5,935 bases of DNA, from NCBI GenBank assembly GCA_028825055.1, contig JAPKAW010000115.1, positions 1 through 5,935 on the forward strand, written 5' to 3'. This DNA comes from Flavobacteriales bacterium (GTDB lineage: Bacteria > Bacteroidota > Bacteroidia > Flavobacteriales_D > Sanyastnellaceae). The notes under the pieces are model-generated. The model saw nothing but the letters and a program-made list of their open reading frames with translations. It was not told the origin of the DNA and ran no database searches. Shown here piece by piece: positions 1 to 5,935 of this stretch (within the stretch, counting starts at the first letter, position 1; each line of letters opens with the position of its first letter). The position numbers were made by a program, and so were the translations under genes.

Positions 1-2118
1 GTCATCCACAGAAATTCCAAAGGCAATGCTAAAGACCAAAATCGTAGACGGCTTAATCGGAATACCGGTCCACCCCATGAATCCGGCGGTGAAAAGCAAA
101 GGGAATAAATTGGGGATGAGTGCTATGCCCACCATGCGAGCAGATTTGAACAACCACGCCATCATCAAAGCGATAACACAAATCGCAAGTGCGATGGAAA
201 TCCCCAGGTTGCGAACCATGTAGCTGGTCCCTTCCAAAAACACCATGCTAGTCCCGGTAAGGATGAGGTTAAATTTCTCAGGAGGAAAAAGACTATCGAG
301 ACGAGGCCGCAATTCCTGCATCAAGTCCCGCATCTCCAACGTCCCCACATCTGCCATTTGCGTCGAGATTCGCGTCATGGACTGAGTGGAATCAAAAAAG
401 TTCGCCATCACATCGTTCGATGATGAAGAACCCTCTGCTGCCTCTGCAGTCCCCCGGATCCAGGGTCCAATGAACGAACGTTCTTGTCGGGAAGGCAAGC
501 GGTAGCGTGCAGGCGAACCACCATAAAACGCCTGTGTTGCAAATTTGCTCGCATCGACCGCGCTAATGGATCTGCTGAATTCAGGGTACTCCTTCAGGAT
601 TCCTTGCAGTGATTCAATGCGTTTTAACACCTTTGGGTTGGTCGCCCCATTCGTTTTTCGCGTATCCACAACCATTTCAAAAGGCATGGCCCCGTTGAAC
701 CGCTGTTCCATCCACTTCAAATCGCGAATGACCCGGTCATCATCAGGCAAGTCATCCACGATATTTCCAGTGGTGACCATTTGGGAGATCCCCGCTACGC
801 TAAACAAGAAAATGACCAAAGCTCCGGCATACACCTGCGGTCTTTTTTCCTGGACTATTCTCACCAAGTGGTTGACAAAAACGAACATCCATCGGCGATC
901 CAAATGCCGCGTGTGCTTGACCCGAGGAGCAGGTAGAAATGTCATCAACGCTGGAATCACGATGATCGAGATGACAAAAACAACCAAAATATTGATGGCC
1001 GCCACCACACCAAACTGACGGAGCATATCACTATGCGTGAAAATAAACGTCGCAAAGCCGAGTGCAGTAGTGCAGTTAGTGAGCAACGTGGCATTGCCAA
1101 CTTTGACCACCATGCGTTGCAATGCCATGGCCTTGTTCCCGTGACGCTTGTACTCTGCATGGTATTTGTTGACCAAATAAATGCAGTTGGGAACACCGAT
1201 GACAATCATTAAAGGAGGGATCAAGCTCATCAACAAGTTCACCGGAAAATCAAGCAATGAAATCGTCCCCAAGGACCAAATCACCCCCATACCAACCACC
1301 AGCAAACTCACTCCAGTGATGATTGGGTTTCGGAAAAATAACAAGAGCAGCAAGGCCGTCACCAACATGGCTGCACCGATAAACCACCCAATTTCTCCTT
1401 TGACCTTGTTGGTCATTTCAGTTCGGATGAAGGGCAGCCCACTGATCGCCAAATCAATACCGTGCTCCTCGCTCCATCGATCGGTCAAAGCGACTATATC
1501 TTCAACGACCGTTCCTCGCTTTTTTGAGTTGAACAAATCCGCATCCAGAAAGACCGTCAAAAGAGTCGCATCCCCGCGTTTTGTGTACAGTAGGCCCTCA
1601 TAAAAAGGCAGCGACTCCACTTGATCAAATAGGTTCTGTACAAAGACTGAGTCAACCGAACCACCAACCTGCATGGCGCCGGATTCAACAAGAGGTCTCA
1701 GCGCAAATCGACGCAACGCTGTATCCTTCTCCAAGCTAAAGGAGTGGGTGATGGAGAATACACTGTCAATGAGCGAAAGCGGGACAAAATTGTCCAGGCC
1801 ATCATCGATGGTGTCGCGACTTGTGTCCATTAGACGAATTGACTCCGCCAACTCATACCATGCTTGAATTCCTGCCGGAGTCCTCAGCACACGGGCATCC
1901 GCACCGATGAGTAAAACATTGCCCTCTGTTCCGAAATTTTCAATGAAGCGCTCATACTCAATCGCCGTGGAATCCGTTGAAGGCAACAAGCCTCCGAACG
2001 TGTATTGCAACCTCAAGTTCGGAATCTGCAAAGCCATCAAAACGGTTAGGCACCCGATGATGATTAGCAGCAATAGGCGCTGCCTAAGTAATACGGATGC
2101 AATGCGATTCCAGATCAA
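1..2118 (-). CDS. RND superfamily (MMPL-type) membrane exporter, 3' end beyond window
   Basis: An uninterrupted minus-strand frame gives 706 residues from TTG at 2118 to the window edge. The predicted layout is a two-repeat RND/MMPL pattern: a first membrane helix near residues 15-31, a large soluble (periplasmic) domain about 32-240, a helix bundle about 243-395, another helix about 428-445, a second soluble domain about 446-635, then helices near 636-657 and 660-683 and the start of a further one at about 688-706. The last residues, FGISVDD, match the acidic helix motif of the second repeat, which in RND pumps carries proton-relay aspartates. The equivalent first-repeat segment reads IGVPNCIYLVNKYH, with Pro-Asn where an acidic residue might sit. 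Members of this group (COG1033-like) move lipids or other hydrophobic compounds, but the substrate cannot be read from the sequence. I estimate that roughly 80-100 C-terminal residues are missing. The start is uncertain: the frame is open back to a TGA at 2164-2166 but has no ATG or GTG upstream of the first helix. The next in-frame ATG, at residue 28, would remove that helix. Family call is firm; start and substrate are not. Confidence 0.88.
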   Translation of the reverse strand, partial: MIWNRIASVLLRQRLLLLIIIGCLTVLMALQIPNLRLQYTFGGLLPSTDSTAIEYERFIENFGTEGNVLLIGADARVLRTPAGIQAWYELAESIRLMDTSRDTIDDGLDNFVPLSLIDSVFSITHSFSLEKDTALRRFALRPLVESGAMQVGGSVDSVFVQNLFDQVESLPFYEGLLYTKRGDATLLTVFLDADLFNSKKRGTVVEDIVALTDRWSEEHGIDLAISGLPFIRTEMTNKVKGEIGWFIGAAMLVTALLLLLFFRNPIITGVSLLVVGMGVIWSLGTISLLDFPVNLLMSLIPPLMIVIGVPNCIYLVNKYHAEYKRHGNKAMALQRMVVKVGNATLLTNCTTALGFATFIFTHSDMLRQFGVVAAINILVVFVISIIVIPALMTFLPAPRVKHTRHLDRRWMFVFVNHLVRIVQEKRPQVYAGALVIFLFSVAGISQMVTTGNIVDDLPDDDRVIRDLKWMEQRFNGAMPFEMVVDTRKTNGATNPKVLKRIESLQGILKEYPEFSRSISAVDASKFATQAFYGGSPARYRLPSRQERSFIGPWIRGTAEAAEGSSSSNDVMANFFDSTQSMTRISTQMADVGTLEMRDLMQELRPRLDSLFPPEKFNLILTGTSMVFLEGTSYMVRNLGISIALAICVIALMMAWLFKSARMVGIALIPNLFPLLFTAGFMGWTGIPIKPSTILVFSIAFGISVDD

Positions 2119-2130
2119 CGAAGCATTGAT

Positions 2131-2150
2131 TTTGAGGCGATTTGAGGCAT
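2131..2150. repeat. 10-bp imperfect tandem repeat at the RND gene 5' end
   Basis: Two adjacent 10-bp units on the plus strand, TTTGAGGCGA and TTTGAGGCAT, match at the first eight positions. They lie between the out-of-frame ATG codons (2156-2154 and 2150-2148, minus strand) and the proposed TTG start of the exporter. A 10-bp change in copy number would alter the reading frame here. The repeat is directly visible; any function is speculative, and two copies could arise by chance. Confidence 0.6.
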
Positions 2151-2197
2151 GTTCATAGGCGACTCAACGCAGGGAATACCCGGCTGCAACCGCGTTA

Positions 2198-2209
2198 CAA
2201 AGAAACATA
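2198..2209 (-). promoter_or_regulatory. Possible -7 promoter element for the RND gene
   Basis: Read on the minus strand, two overlapping octamers each match TAnnTTTG at five of its six fixed positions: TATGTTTC (2209 to 2202) and TTTCTTTG (2205 to 2198). A TTG (2224-2222) lies 16 bases upstream of the second octamer and 12 upstream of the first, a little closer than the usual -33 spacing. Either would give a leader of roughly 70-80 nt before the TTG start at 2118. It is the best candidate in the region but weak. Confidence 0.25.
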
Positions 2210-2274
2210 TTTTTTCCTTGACAATAGCAGTCGCTAAACACGGGTCTACTGCCATCATTGCGAGGTGTTCGCTT

Positions 2275-2282
2275 TACCTTTG
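2275..2282 (+). promoter_or_regulatory. Bacteroidota-type -7 promoter element of lpd
   Basis: TACCTTTG matches every fixed base of the Bacteroidota -7 consensus TAnnTTTG. Only four bases (CATC) separate it from the ATG of lpd, so a start site at the usual distance would fall on or next to the start codon, implying a leaderless or nearly leaderless mRNA. A TTG at 2258-2260 could serve as the -33 element, but its 14-base spacing is shorter than typical. No Shine-Dalgarno sequence lies upstream of the ATG, which fits. Confidence 0.6.
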
Positions 2283-2286
2283 CATC

Positions 2287-3690
2287 ATGGAATCTTACGA
2301 TGTTATCGTCATCGGCAGCGGACCTGGAGGGTACGTCGCTGCTATTCGCTCAGCACAATTGGGAAACAAAACTGCGCTGGTTGAGAAATACAGCTCGCTT
2401 GGGGGCACCTGCTTGAATGTTGGTTGCATCCCGTCTAAAGCGCTTTTGGATAGCTCAGAGCACTATCACCAGGCCCTGCATCAGTTTTCAGAACACGGCA
2501 TTCACGCCACAGACTGGAAGCTTGACTTCAAACAAATGATCTCCCGCAAGGCGGGCGTTGTTGAGCAAACGGTTGCAGGAATTGATTTCCTGATGAAAAA
2601 AAACGGAATCGACGTGCACACGGGAATCGGCTCTTTTGTCGATGCCCACACCATTGCTATTACACCGAATAAGGGCAAAGCCACCTCGATCAGCGGAAAG
2701 CACATCATCATTGCCACGGGATCAAAGCCTGCATCCCTGCCCTTCATTAATGTGGACAAAAAGCGAGTCATCACATCGACCGAAGCTTTAAGTCTAAAGG
2801 ACTTGCCCAAGCATATGGTGGTTATTGGCGGAGGGGTAATCGGATTGGAACTCGGGAGTGTTTATGCTCGTTTGGGCACGGAAGTTCACGTTGTTGAATA
2901 CCAAGACACCATCATTCCAACCATGGACCGCACAATGGGCAAAGAGCTCATGCGTTCAATGAAAAAGTTAGGCGTCAAATTCCATCTTCAGCATGGGGTC
3001 AAAGAGGTCAAAGCGAGCGCGAAAGGCGTTGTGGTCAAAGCAGACAATAAGAAAGGGCAAGAGGTGGAGTGGAAAACGGATTATTGCCTCGTTTCGGTTG
3101 GACGAAGACCCTTTACCGCCGGTCTCAATGTTGAGGCCGCTGGACTTTCTTTGGATGAGCGCGGACGCATTCCTGTGGACCAGCAGATGCGTACAGCCGT
3201 TCCTCACATATTCGCCATCGGTGATGTTGTTCGCGGTGCCATGCTCGCGCACAAGGCCGAGGAAGAAGGTGTTGTAGCCGCAGAGGTCATCGCAGGACAG
3301 CATCCGCACATCGACTACAATTTAATTCCAAATGTGGTGTACACATGGCCCGAAGTGGCCGGAGTAGGTCAGACAGAGGAACAATTAAAGGCGTCGGAAG
3401 TCCCCTACAAATCAGGATCATTCCCGTTCAAGGCCAGTGGAAGGGCACGTGCCTCAATGGATACAGATGGTTCAGTAAAGGTCCTGGCACACGCCGACAC
3501 CGATGAAATATTGGGGATTCATATCTGCGGACCGCGGGCTGCTGACATGATTGCGGAAGCTGTCGTCGCTATGGAATTCCGTGCTACTGCGGAGGACATC
3601 AGCCGCATGTCACACGCACACCCTACATTCACTGAAGCGATCAAAGAAGCTGCACTTGCTGCAACAGACAACCGTGCGTTGCACATCTGA
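2287..3690 (+). CDS. lpd: Dihydrolipoyl dehydrogenase (E3 component)
   Basis: This 467-residue flavoprotein disulfide reductase reoxidises the dihydrolipoyl groups of pyruvate, 2-oxoglutarate or branched-chain 2-oxoacid dehydrogenase complexes, or of the glycine cleavage system, passing electrons through FAD to NAD+ in the cytoplasm. Visible motifs in order: the N-terminal FAD-binding GSGPGG (residues 10-15); the redox-active disulfide in GGTCLNVGCIPSK (Cys42 and Cys47); the NAD-binding GGGVIGLELG (181-190); the second FAD-contacting motif FAIGDV (309-314); and a C-terminal dimerisation domain with HAHPTFTE, giving the catalytic His445 and Glu450 pair. Length is normal for the family, and no key residue is missing. 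The frame is open upstream to an ATG at 2149, but the start at 2287 is chosen because MESYDVIVIG places the FAD motif at the usual distance from the N-terminus and a -7 promoter box sits inside the extension. No E1 or E2 genes are nearby, so which complex it serves is unknown. hemH follows after 102 bp. Confidence 0.97.
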   Translation: MESYDVIVIGSGPGGYVAAIRSAQLGNKTALVEKYSSLGGTCLNVGCIPSKALLDSSEHYHQALHQFSEHGIHATDWKLDFKQMISRKAGVVEQTVAGIDFLMKKNGIDVHTGIGSFVDAHTIAITPNKGKATSISGKHIIIATGSKPASLPFINVDKKRVITSTEALSLKDLPKHMVVIGGGVIGLELGSVYARLGTEVHVVEYQDTIIPTMDRTMGKELMRSMKKLGVKFHLQHGVKEVKASAKGVVVKADNKKGQEVEWKTDYCLVSVGRRPFTAGLNVEAAGLSLDERGRIPVDQQMRTAVPHIFAIGDVVRGAMLAHKAEEEGVVAAEVIAGQHPHIDYNLIPNVVYTWPEVAGVGQTEEQLKASEVPYKSGSFPFKASGRARASMDTDGSVKVLAHADTDEILGIHICGPRAADMIAEAVVAMEFRATAEDISRMSHAHPTFTEAIKEAALAATDNRALHI

Positions 3691-3698
3691 TGAAATGG

Positions 3699-3712
3699 CT
3701 TTGAGCTCAAAG
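3699..3712. repeat. Perfect 14-bp palindrome downstream of lpd
   Basis: CTTTGAGCTCAAAG is self-complementary with no loop and begins nine bases after the lpd stop codon. The symmetry suits a dimeric protein-binding site rather than a hairpin terminator, because there is no loop and no T-run follows. No regulator is evident, and a single occurrence may be coincidental. Confidence 0.4.
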
Positions 3713-3746
3713 AAGCGACAACGTGGAGCTGACCTGACAAAATTGA

Positions 3747-3765
3747 TCGTGGCATTGAACCACGA
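3747..3765 (+). terminator. Weak stem-loop in the lpd-hemH spacer
   Basis: TCGTGG (3747-3752) pairs with CCACGA (3760-3765) around a 7-base loop. The T-rich stretch TTGTTGTTTT (3778-3785 and neighbours) starts about a dozen bases later rather than directly after the stem, so this is a poor match to an intrinsic terminator. It may attenuate read-through from lpd or have no role. Confidence 0.2.
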
Positions 3766-3792
3766 GGCCTCCAACTTGTTGTTTTATCTACT

Positions 3793-4836
3793 ATGAAAAC
3801 AGGCATTCTATTGATCAACTTGGGGACACCAGACGCCCCAAAACCTGGAGCTGTCGCACGTTATCTCCGCGAATTTCTCGGTGACGAACGGGTCATTGAT
3901 ATCCCGTGGCTTCCCCGGAAGTTATTGGTCAATGGCATCATTGCCCCTATCCGAAGCTTTCGAAGCGCCCGAGAATACAAGAAGGTTTGGACCGATCAAG
4001 GGTCGCCCTTGCTTATTCACGGAGAAAAGGTTCGGGATCTGCTCCAGACCCGCATGGACCGACCTGAAATGGTCACCGCATTTGAAGGTGAAGTCACGGT
4101 AGAATTAGCCATGCGCTACCAAACCCCATCAATGGATGTCGTTTTGAAGCGGATGCAAGCGGATCATTATGACCGCATTGTTATCCTGCCACTCTATGCA
4201 CAGTATGCATCCGCATCTACCGGGTCAACCCTGCAAAGAGCCTTTGAAATCATTAGCAAGTGGTACGTGATTCCCGATGTGACTTCCATTAGCCAGTATT
4301 GGGATTTCCCCGGCTATCTCGATGGGTTTGAACTCCGGGCTAAAGCGTTCGACCTAAAAGCATACGATCATATTTTGTTTAGCTACCATGGTCTGCCTGA
4401 ACGACAACTGGACAAAGTATACGACGATCGGCAGTGTTCCATTCACAGCTGTGAGGTTGAAATCAATGACGAAAACAAGTTCTGTTATAAAGCTACTTGC
4501 TATGCTACAACGCGTGCACTGGCAGAGCGGCTTCAAATACCAGCTGATCGCTATACCGTCTGCTTCCAATCCCGTTTAGGGGGCGGATGGGTCGAACCAT
4601 TCAGTGACAAAGTCATTGAAGAACGTGCTGAAAAAGGCGATCAAAAACTCCTTGTTTTTAGCCCAGCTTTTGTGGCCGATTGTCTCGAAACCATTGTGGA
4701 AATTGGAGAAGAGTACGTCGAGTTATTTGAAGAAAAAGGAGGCAAACAGCTTGACTTCGTTCCAAGTCTGAATGACCACCCTCGCTGGATACAAGGATTG
4801 GAAGAACTGGTGTTGAGCAAGATTGGCAAGGCTTAA
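3793..4836 (+). CDS. hemH: Ferrochelatase (protoporphyrin-dependent heme synthesis)
   Basis: This 347-residue enzyme inserts ferrous iron into protoporphyrin IX to give protoheme, the last step of the protoporphyrin-dependent heme pathway. Visible family features in order: the N-terminal GILLINLGTPD (residues 4-14); QGSPL (69-73); LPLYAQYASASTGS (132-145); SYHGLPE (197-203) with the catalytic His199; QSRLG (259-263); and the DCLET segment (296-300) with Glu299, the conserved active-site acidic partner, followed by the usual EYVELFEEKGG stretch. Length is normal and the protein appears intact. From memory, the segment after QSRLG (GGWVEPFSD) is one residue shorter than the common form. Four cysteines, Cys215, 220, 231 and 236, form a CX4C-X10-CX4C pattern after the active site; some bacterial ferrochelatases bind a [2Fe-2S] cluster, but whether these residues do so is not shown. 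The ATG at 3793 fits the family N-terminus; no ribosome-binding site is visible. The next gene starts 43 bp downstream. No other heme gene is in view. Confidence 0.97.
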   Translation: MKTGILLINLGTPDAPKPGAVARYLREFLGDERVIDIPWLPRKLLVNGIIAPIRSFRSAREYKKVWTDQGSPLLIHGEKVRDLLQTRMDRPEMVTAFEGEVTVELAMRYQTPSMDVVLKRMQADHYDRIVILPLYAQYASASTGSTLQRAFEIISKWYVIPDVTSISQYWDFPGYLDGFELRAKAFDLKAYDHILFSYHGLPERQLDKVYDDRQCSIHSCEVEINDENKFCYKATCYATTRALAERLQIPADRYTVCFQSRLGGGWVEPFSDKVIEERAEKGDQKLLVFSPAFVADCLETIVEIGEEYVELFEEKGGKQLDFVPSLNDHPRWIQGLEELVLSKIGKA

Positions 4837-4867
4837 ACGATTCATCCGTCGAACCCGATACACTGCG

Positions 4868-4875
4868 TATCTTCC
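4868..4875 (+). promoter_or_regulatory. Possible degenerate -7 element before the pabB-like gene
   Basis: TATCTTCC resembles TAnnTTTG at four of its six fixed positions. It sits exactly as far from the GTG start at 4880 (12 bases from its T to the start codon) as the strong box sits from the lpd ATG. The shared geometry supports both a promoter and the choice of GTG, but the match is poor and no TTG lies near -33. Read-through from hemH is an equally good explanation for expression. Confidence 0.25.
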
Positions 4876-4879
4876 TCCC

Positions 4880-5935
4880 GTGGAATCTCAAATCGCCGAA
4901 AATCCAACCCTGTCTACCAGCATTGCTCAGCGCAAATTGCCGGATTTGTCTGCGTGGTTTGAACGTGAAGAACATGCATTCCTGCTTTACGATGAGCAGC
5001 CACAAGGCCGCTGTTTGTTTGCCATTGGGTCACGGCGGTCGTTCACGTGGGGATTGGAACAACCCGGATGCATCGAAGCGTGGTCCAGATTTGTGAAGCC
5101 TGGAGCAGATCGCTCTGGGTGGACGTTTGGGTGGATCGGGTATGACTTGAAAAACATCCTGGAAGAGGTCAGTTCCCGTCGAACTGATAGCGCGGGATTT
5201 CCTGTGATGCACTGGGTCGAACCGCGCATTGTCGTGGAATGGGGCGGAGACCTTGAGCATCCTAAATTGGTGTTGGGCGAAAACGAACCCGACGCGCATG
5301 CCGCATTGGAATCAGTCCTGCACGAAGCCCCTTCAGAAACACCCTCCTCAGAGCGTATTTCCTTGCGCCCACGATGGGACCGTTCGACCTATCTGCAGCG
5401 CGTTCAACGCGTCAAAAAACACATTCAACGCGGTGATGTGTACGAATTGAACTTGTGCCAGGAATACCATGGGAATGGCAAAATCGACTATCCCTGGAAT
5501 GCGTATGTGCGTCTGCAGCGGAAAACACGTGCTCCATACAGTGCACTGATTAAGGCAGGTGAATTTGACTTGCTCTGTGGCTCGCCCGAATTGTTCTTGA
5601 AAAAACGTGGGAAGCGGATCACATCCTCACCCATCAAAGGCACAATTCGGCGAGGTCAAAACGCTGAAGAAGATGAAATCCTTGCGCATCAGTTGTATCA
5701 CGACACCAAGGAGCGTGCCGAAAACGTAATGATTTGCGACCTCGTGCGCAACGATCTGAGTAAAATCGCTGCGCCTGGCACCGTTAGTGTACCCGAATTG
5801 TTTGGAATTCACCGATTTCAGACCGTCCACCAAATGATTTCTTCGGTGCAATGTGACATCGCCGAAGGCGTTGAAATCAGTGACATTATCAAGGCCACGT
5901 TCCCTATGGGATCGATGACGGGAGCTCCCAAAATT
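4880..5935 (+). CDS. pabB: Aminodeoxychorismate synthase component I-like chorismate-binding enzyme, 3' end beyond window
   Basis: The frame gives 352 residues and runs off the right edge with no stop. It belongs to the chorismate-utilising family (PabB, TrpE, isochorismate synthases). Motifs in the C-terminal catalytic domain: GDVYELNLCQEY (185-196); GSPELFL (234-240); PIKGT (251-255); DTKERAENVMICDLVRNDLS (275-294, with the DLxRND signature); and FPMGSMTGAPK (341-351). Lys253 in PIKGT marks PabB, where this lysine takes part in catalysis, whereas TrpE usually has PIAGT. PabB with a PabA glutaminase makes 4-amino-4-deoxychorismate, a p-aminobenzoate and folate precursor. The N-terminal part has GWIGYDLKN (84-92) and lacks the LLES motif of tryptophan-regulated TrpE. 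About 80 residues are probably missing. GTG at 4880 is the chosen start; a TTG at 4823 inside hemH is the only other upstream in-frame option. No pabA or pabC is visible here. PabB is preferred over TrpE on the lysine, but the downstream neighbours would settle it. Confidence 0.88.
   Translation, partial: MESQIAENPTLSTSIAQRKLPDLSAWFEREEHAFLLYDEQPQGRCLFAIGSRRSFTWGLEQPGCIEAWSRFVKPGADRSGWTFGWIGYDLKNILEEVSSRRTDSAGFPVMHWVEPRIVVEWGGDLEHPKLVLGENEPDAHAALESVLHEAPSETPSSERISLRPRWDRSTYLQRVQRVKKHIQRGDVYELNLCQEYHGNGKIDYPWNAYVRLQRKTRAPYSALIKAGEFDLLCGSPELFLKKRGKRITSSPIKGTIRRGQNAEEDEILAHQLYHDTKERAENVMICDLVRNDLSKIAAPGTVSVPELFGIHRFQTVHQMISSVQCDIAEGVEISDIIKATFPMGSMTGAPKI

Larger units (their letters stand above)
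2119..2286. other. Divergent intergenic region between the RND gene and lpd
   Basis: This 168-bp spacer separates two genes transcribed away from each other, so it should hold both promoters. On the plus strand a clear Bacteroidota-type -7 box lies just before lpd. On the minus strand only weaker -7-like matches are seen near 2198-2209, beside a run of six T at 2210-2216. A short TAGC/GCTA inverted repeat occurs near 2225-2236. No protein-coding gene with recognisable features is seen in it, although the lpd frame is open upstream to at least 2149. Confidence 0.6.
3691..3792 (+). other. Spacer between lpd and hemH
   Basis: The 102-bp gap holds a perfect 14-bp palindrome (3699-3712), a small stem-loop (3747-3765) and no Shine-Dalgarno sequence before hemH. 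It can also be read as a 33-codon open frame from ATG 3695 whose stop codon (3794-3796) overlaps the hemH ATG as ATGA. That frame is the tail of a longer open frame inside lpd, so it may be chance. No convincing TAnnTTTG promoter is seen; TATCTACT directly before the hemH ATG matches poorly. Confidence 0.5.

Noticed and set aside
957..1205. Minus-strand 82-codon open frame
   Set aside because: It is an alternative phase of the RND gene, whose own frame encodes coherent membrane helices across this stretch.
545..1603. Plus-strand open frames of 157 (545-1018) and 140 (1181-1603) codons
   Set aside because: They lie antisense to the well-supported RND exporter, and their translations show no coherent domain.
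2218..2223. TTGACA, a classic sigma-70 -35 hexamer
   Set aside because: There is no TATAAT-like -10 at suitable spacing, and the better promoter match is the Bacteroidota-type box at 2275-2282.
2149..2286. 46-residue N-terminal extension of lpd from ATG at 2149
   Set aside because: The extension has no family similarity that I can see, it contains the -7 promoter box, and MESYDVIVIGSGPGG from 2287 is the normal N-terminus of the family.
4823..4879. Longer pabB start at TTG 4823, adding a basic segment (LARLKRFIRRTRY)
   Set aside because: It overlaps the end of hemH, adds residues not expected in the family and has no start signal. The GTG at 4880 gives a normal N-terminus, though the longer form cannot be fully excluded.
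4987..5299. Overlapping minus-strand open frames of 80 and 89 codons
   Set aside because: They are antisense shadows of the pabB-like gene and are not protein-like.
1..5935. Mobile element, CRISPR, tRNA, defence or phage content
   Set aside because: No transposase, integrase, spaced repeat array, cloverleaf or attachment-site repeat was seen; the window is accounted for by four conventional genes and short spacers.

Overview
The window looks like chromosomal housekeeping DNA from a member of the Bacteroidota, possibly a Flavobacteriales-like lineage with fairly balanced base composition. Three things support this. The plus-strand genes have no recognisable Shine-Dalgarno sequence. A TAnnTTTG-type -7 promoter element (the Bacteroidota sigma-factor consensus) lies directly before lpd. 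The protein motif variants, such as GYDLKN and FPMGSMTGAPK in the chorismate-utilising enzyme, resemble those I associate with this phylum. The taxonomic call is an inference, since no rRNA or marker gene is present.

Layout: positions 1-2118 (minus strand) hold most of a large RND/MMPL-type membrane exporter whose C-terminal end lies beyond the left edge. Its start is awkward: no in-frame ATG or GTG precedes the first membrane helix, so TTG at 2118 is the best start visible. A 168-bp divergent intergenic region (2119-2286) separates it from three plus-strand genes. These are lpd (dihydrolipoyl dehydrogenase, 2287-3690, complete), hemH (ferrochelatase, 3793-4836, complete) and a pabB-like chorismate-binding enzyme (4880-5935, cut by the right edge just after its GSMTGAPK motif).

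The three plus-strand genes serve different core pathways: E3 of the 2-oxoacid dehydrogenase complexes, the last step of protoheme synthesis, and the chorismate amination step of folate synthesis. They are co-oriented with gaps of 102 and 43 bp and may be partly co-transcribed, but no pathway logic ties them together. The other subunits (E1/E2, other hem genes, pabA/pabC) are not visible. No tRNA, rRNA, CRISPR array, insertion sequence or phage gene was found, and there is no gene-free stretch longer than 300 bp.

I saw no strong sign of an undescribed system. The observations most worth a second look are the apparently leaderless lpd start (with a weaker copy of the same geometry at pabB), the unresolved start of the RND gene next to an A4 run and a 10-bp tandem repeat, a symmetric four-cysteine cluster in HemH, and the contents of the lpd-hemH spacer.
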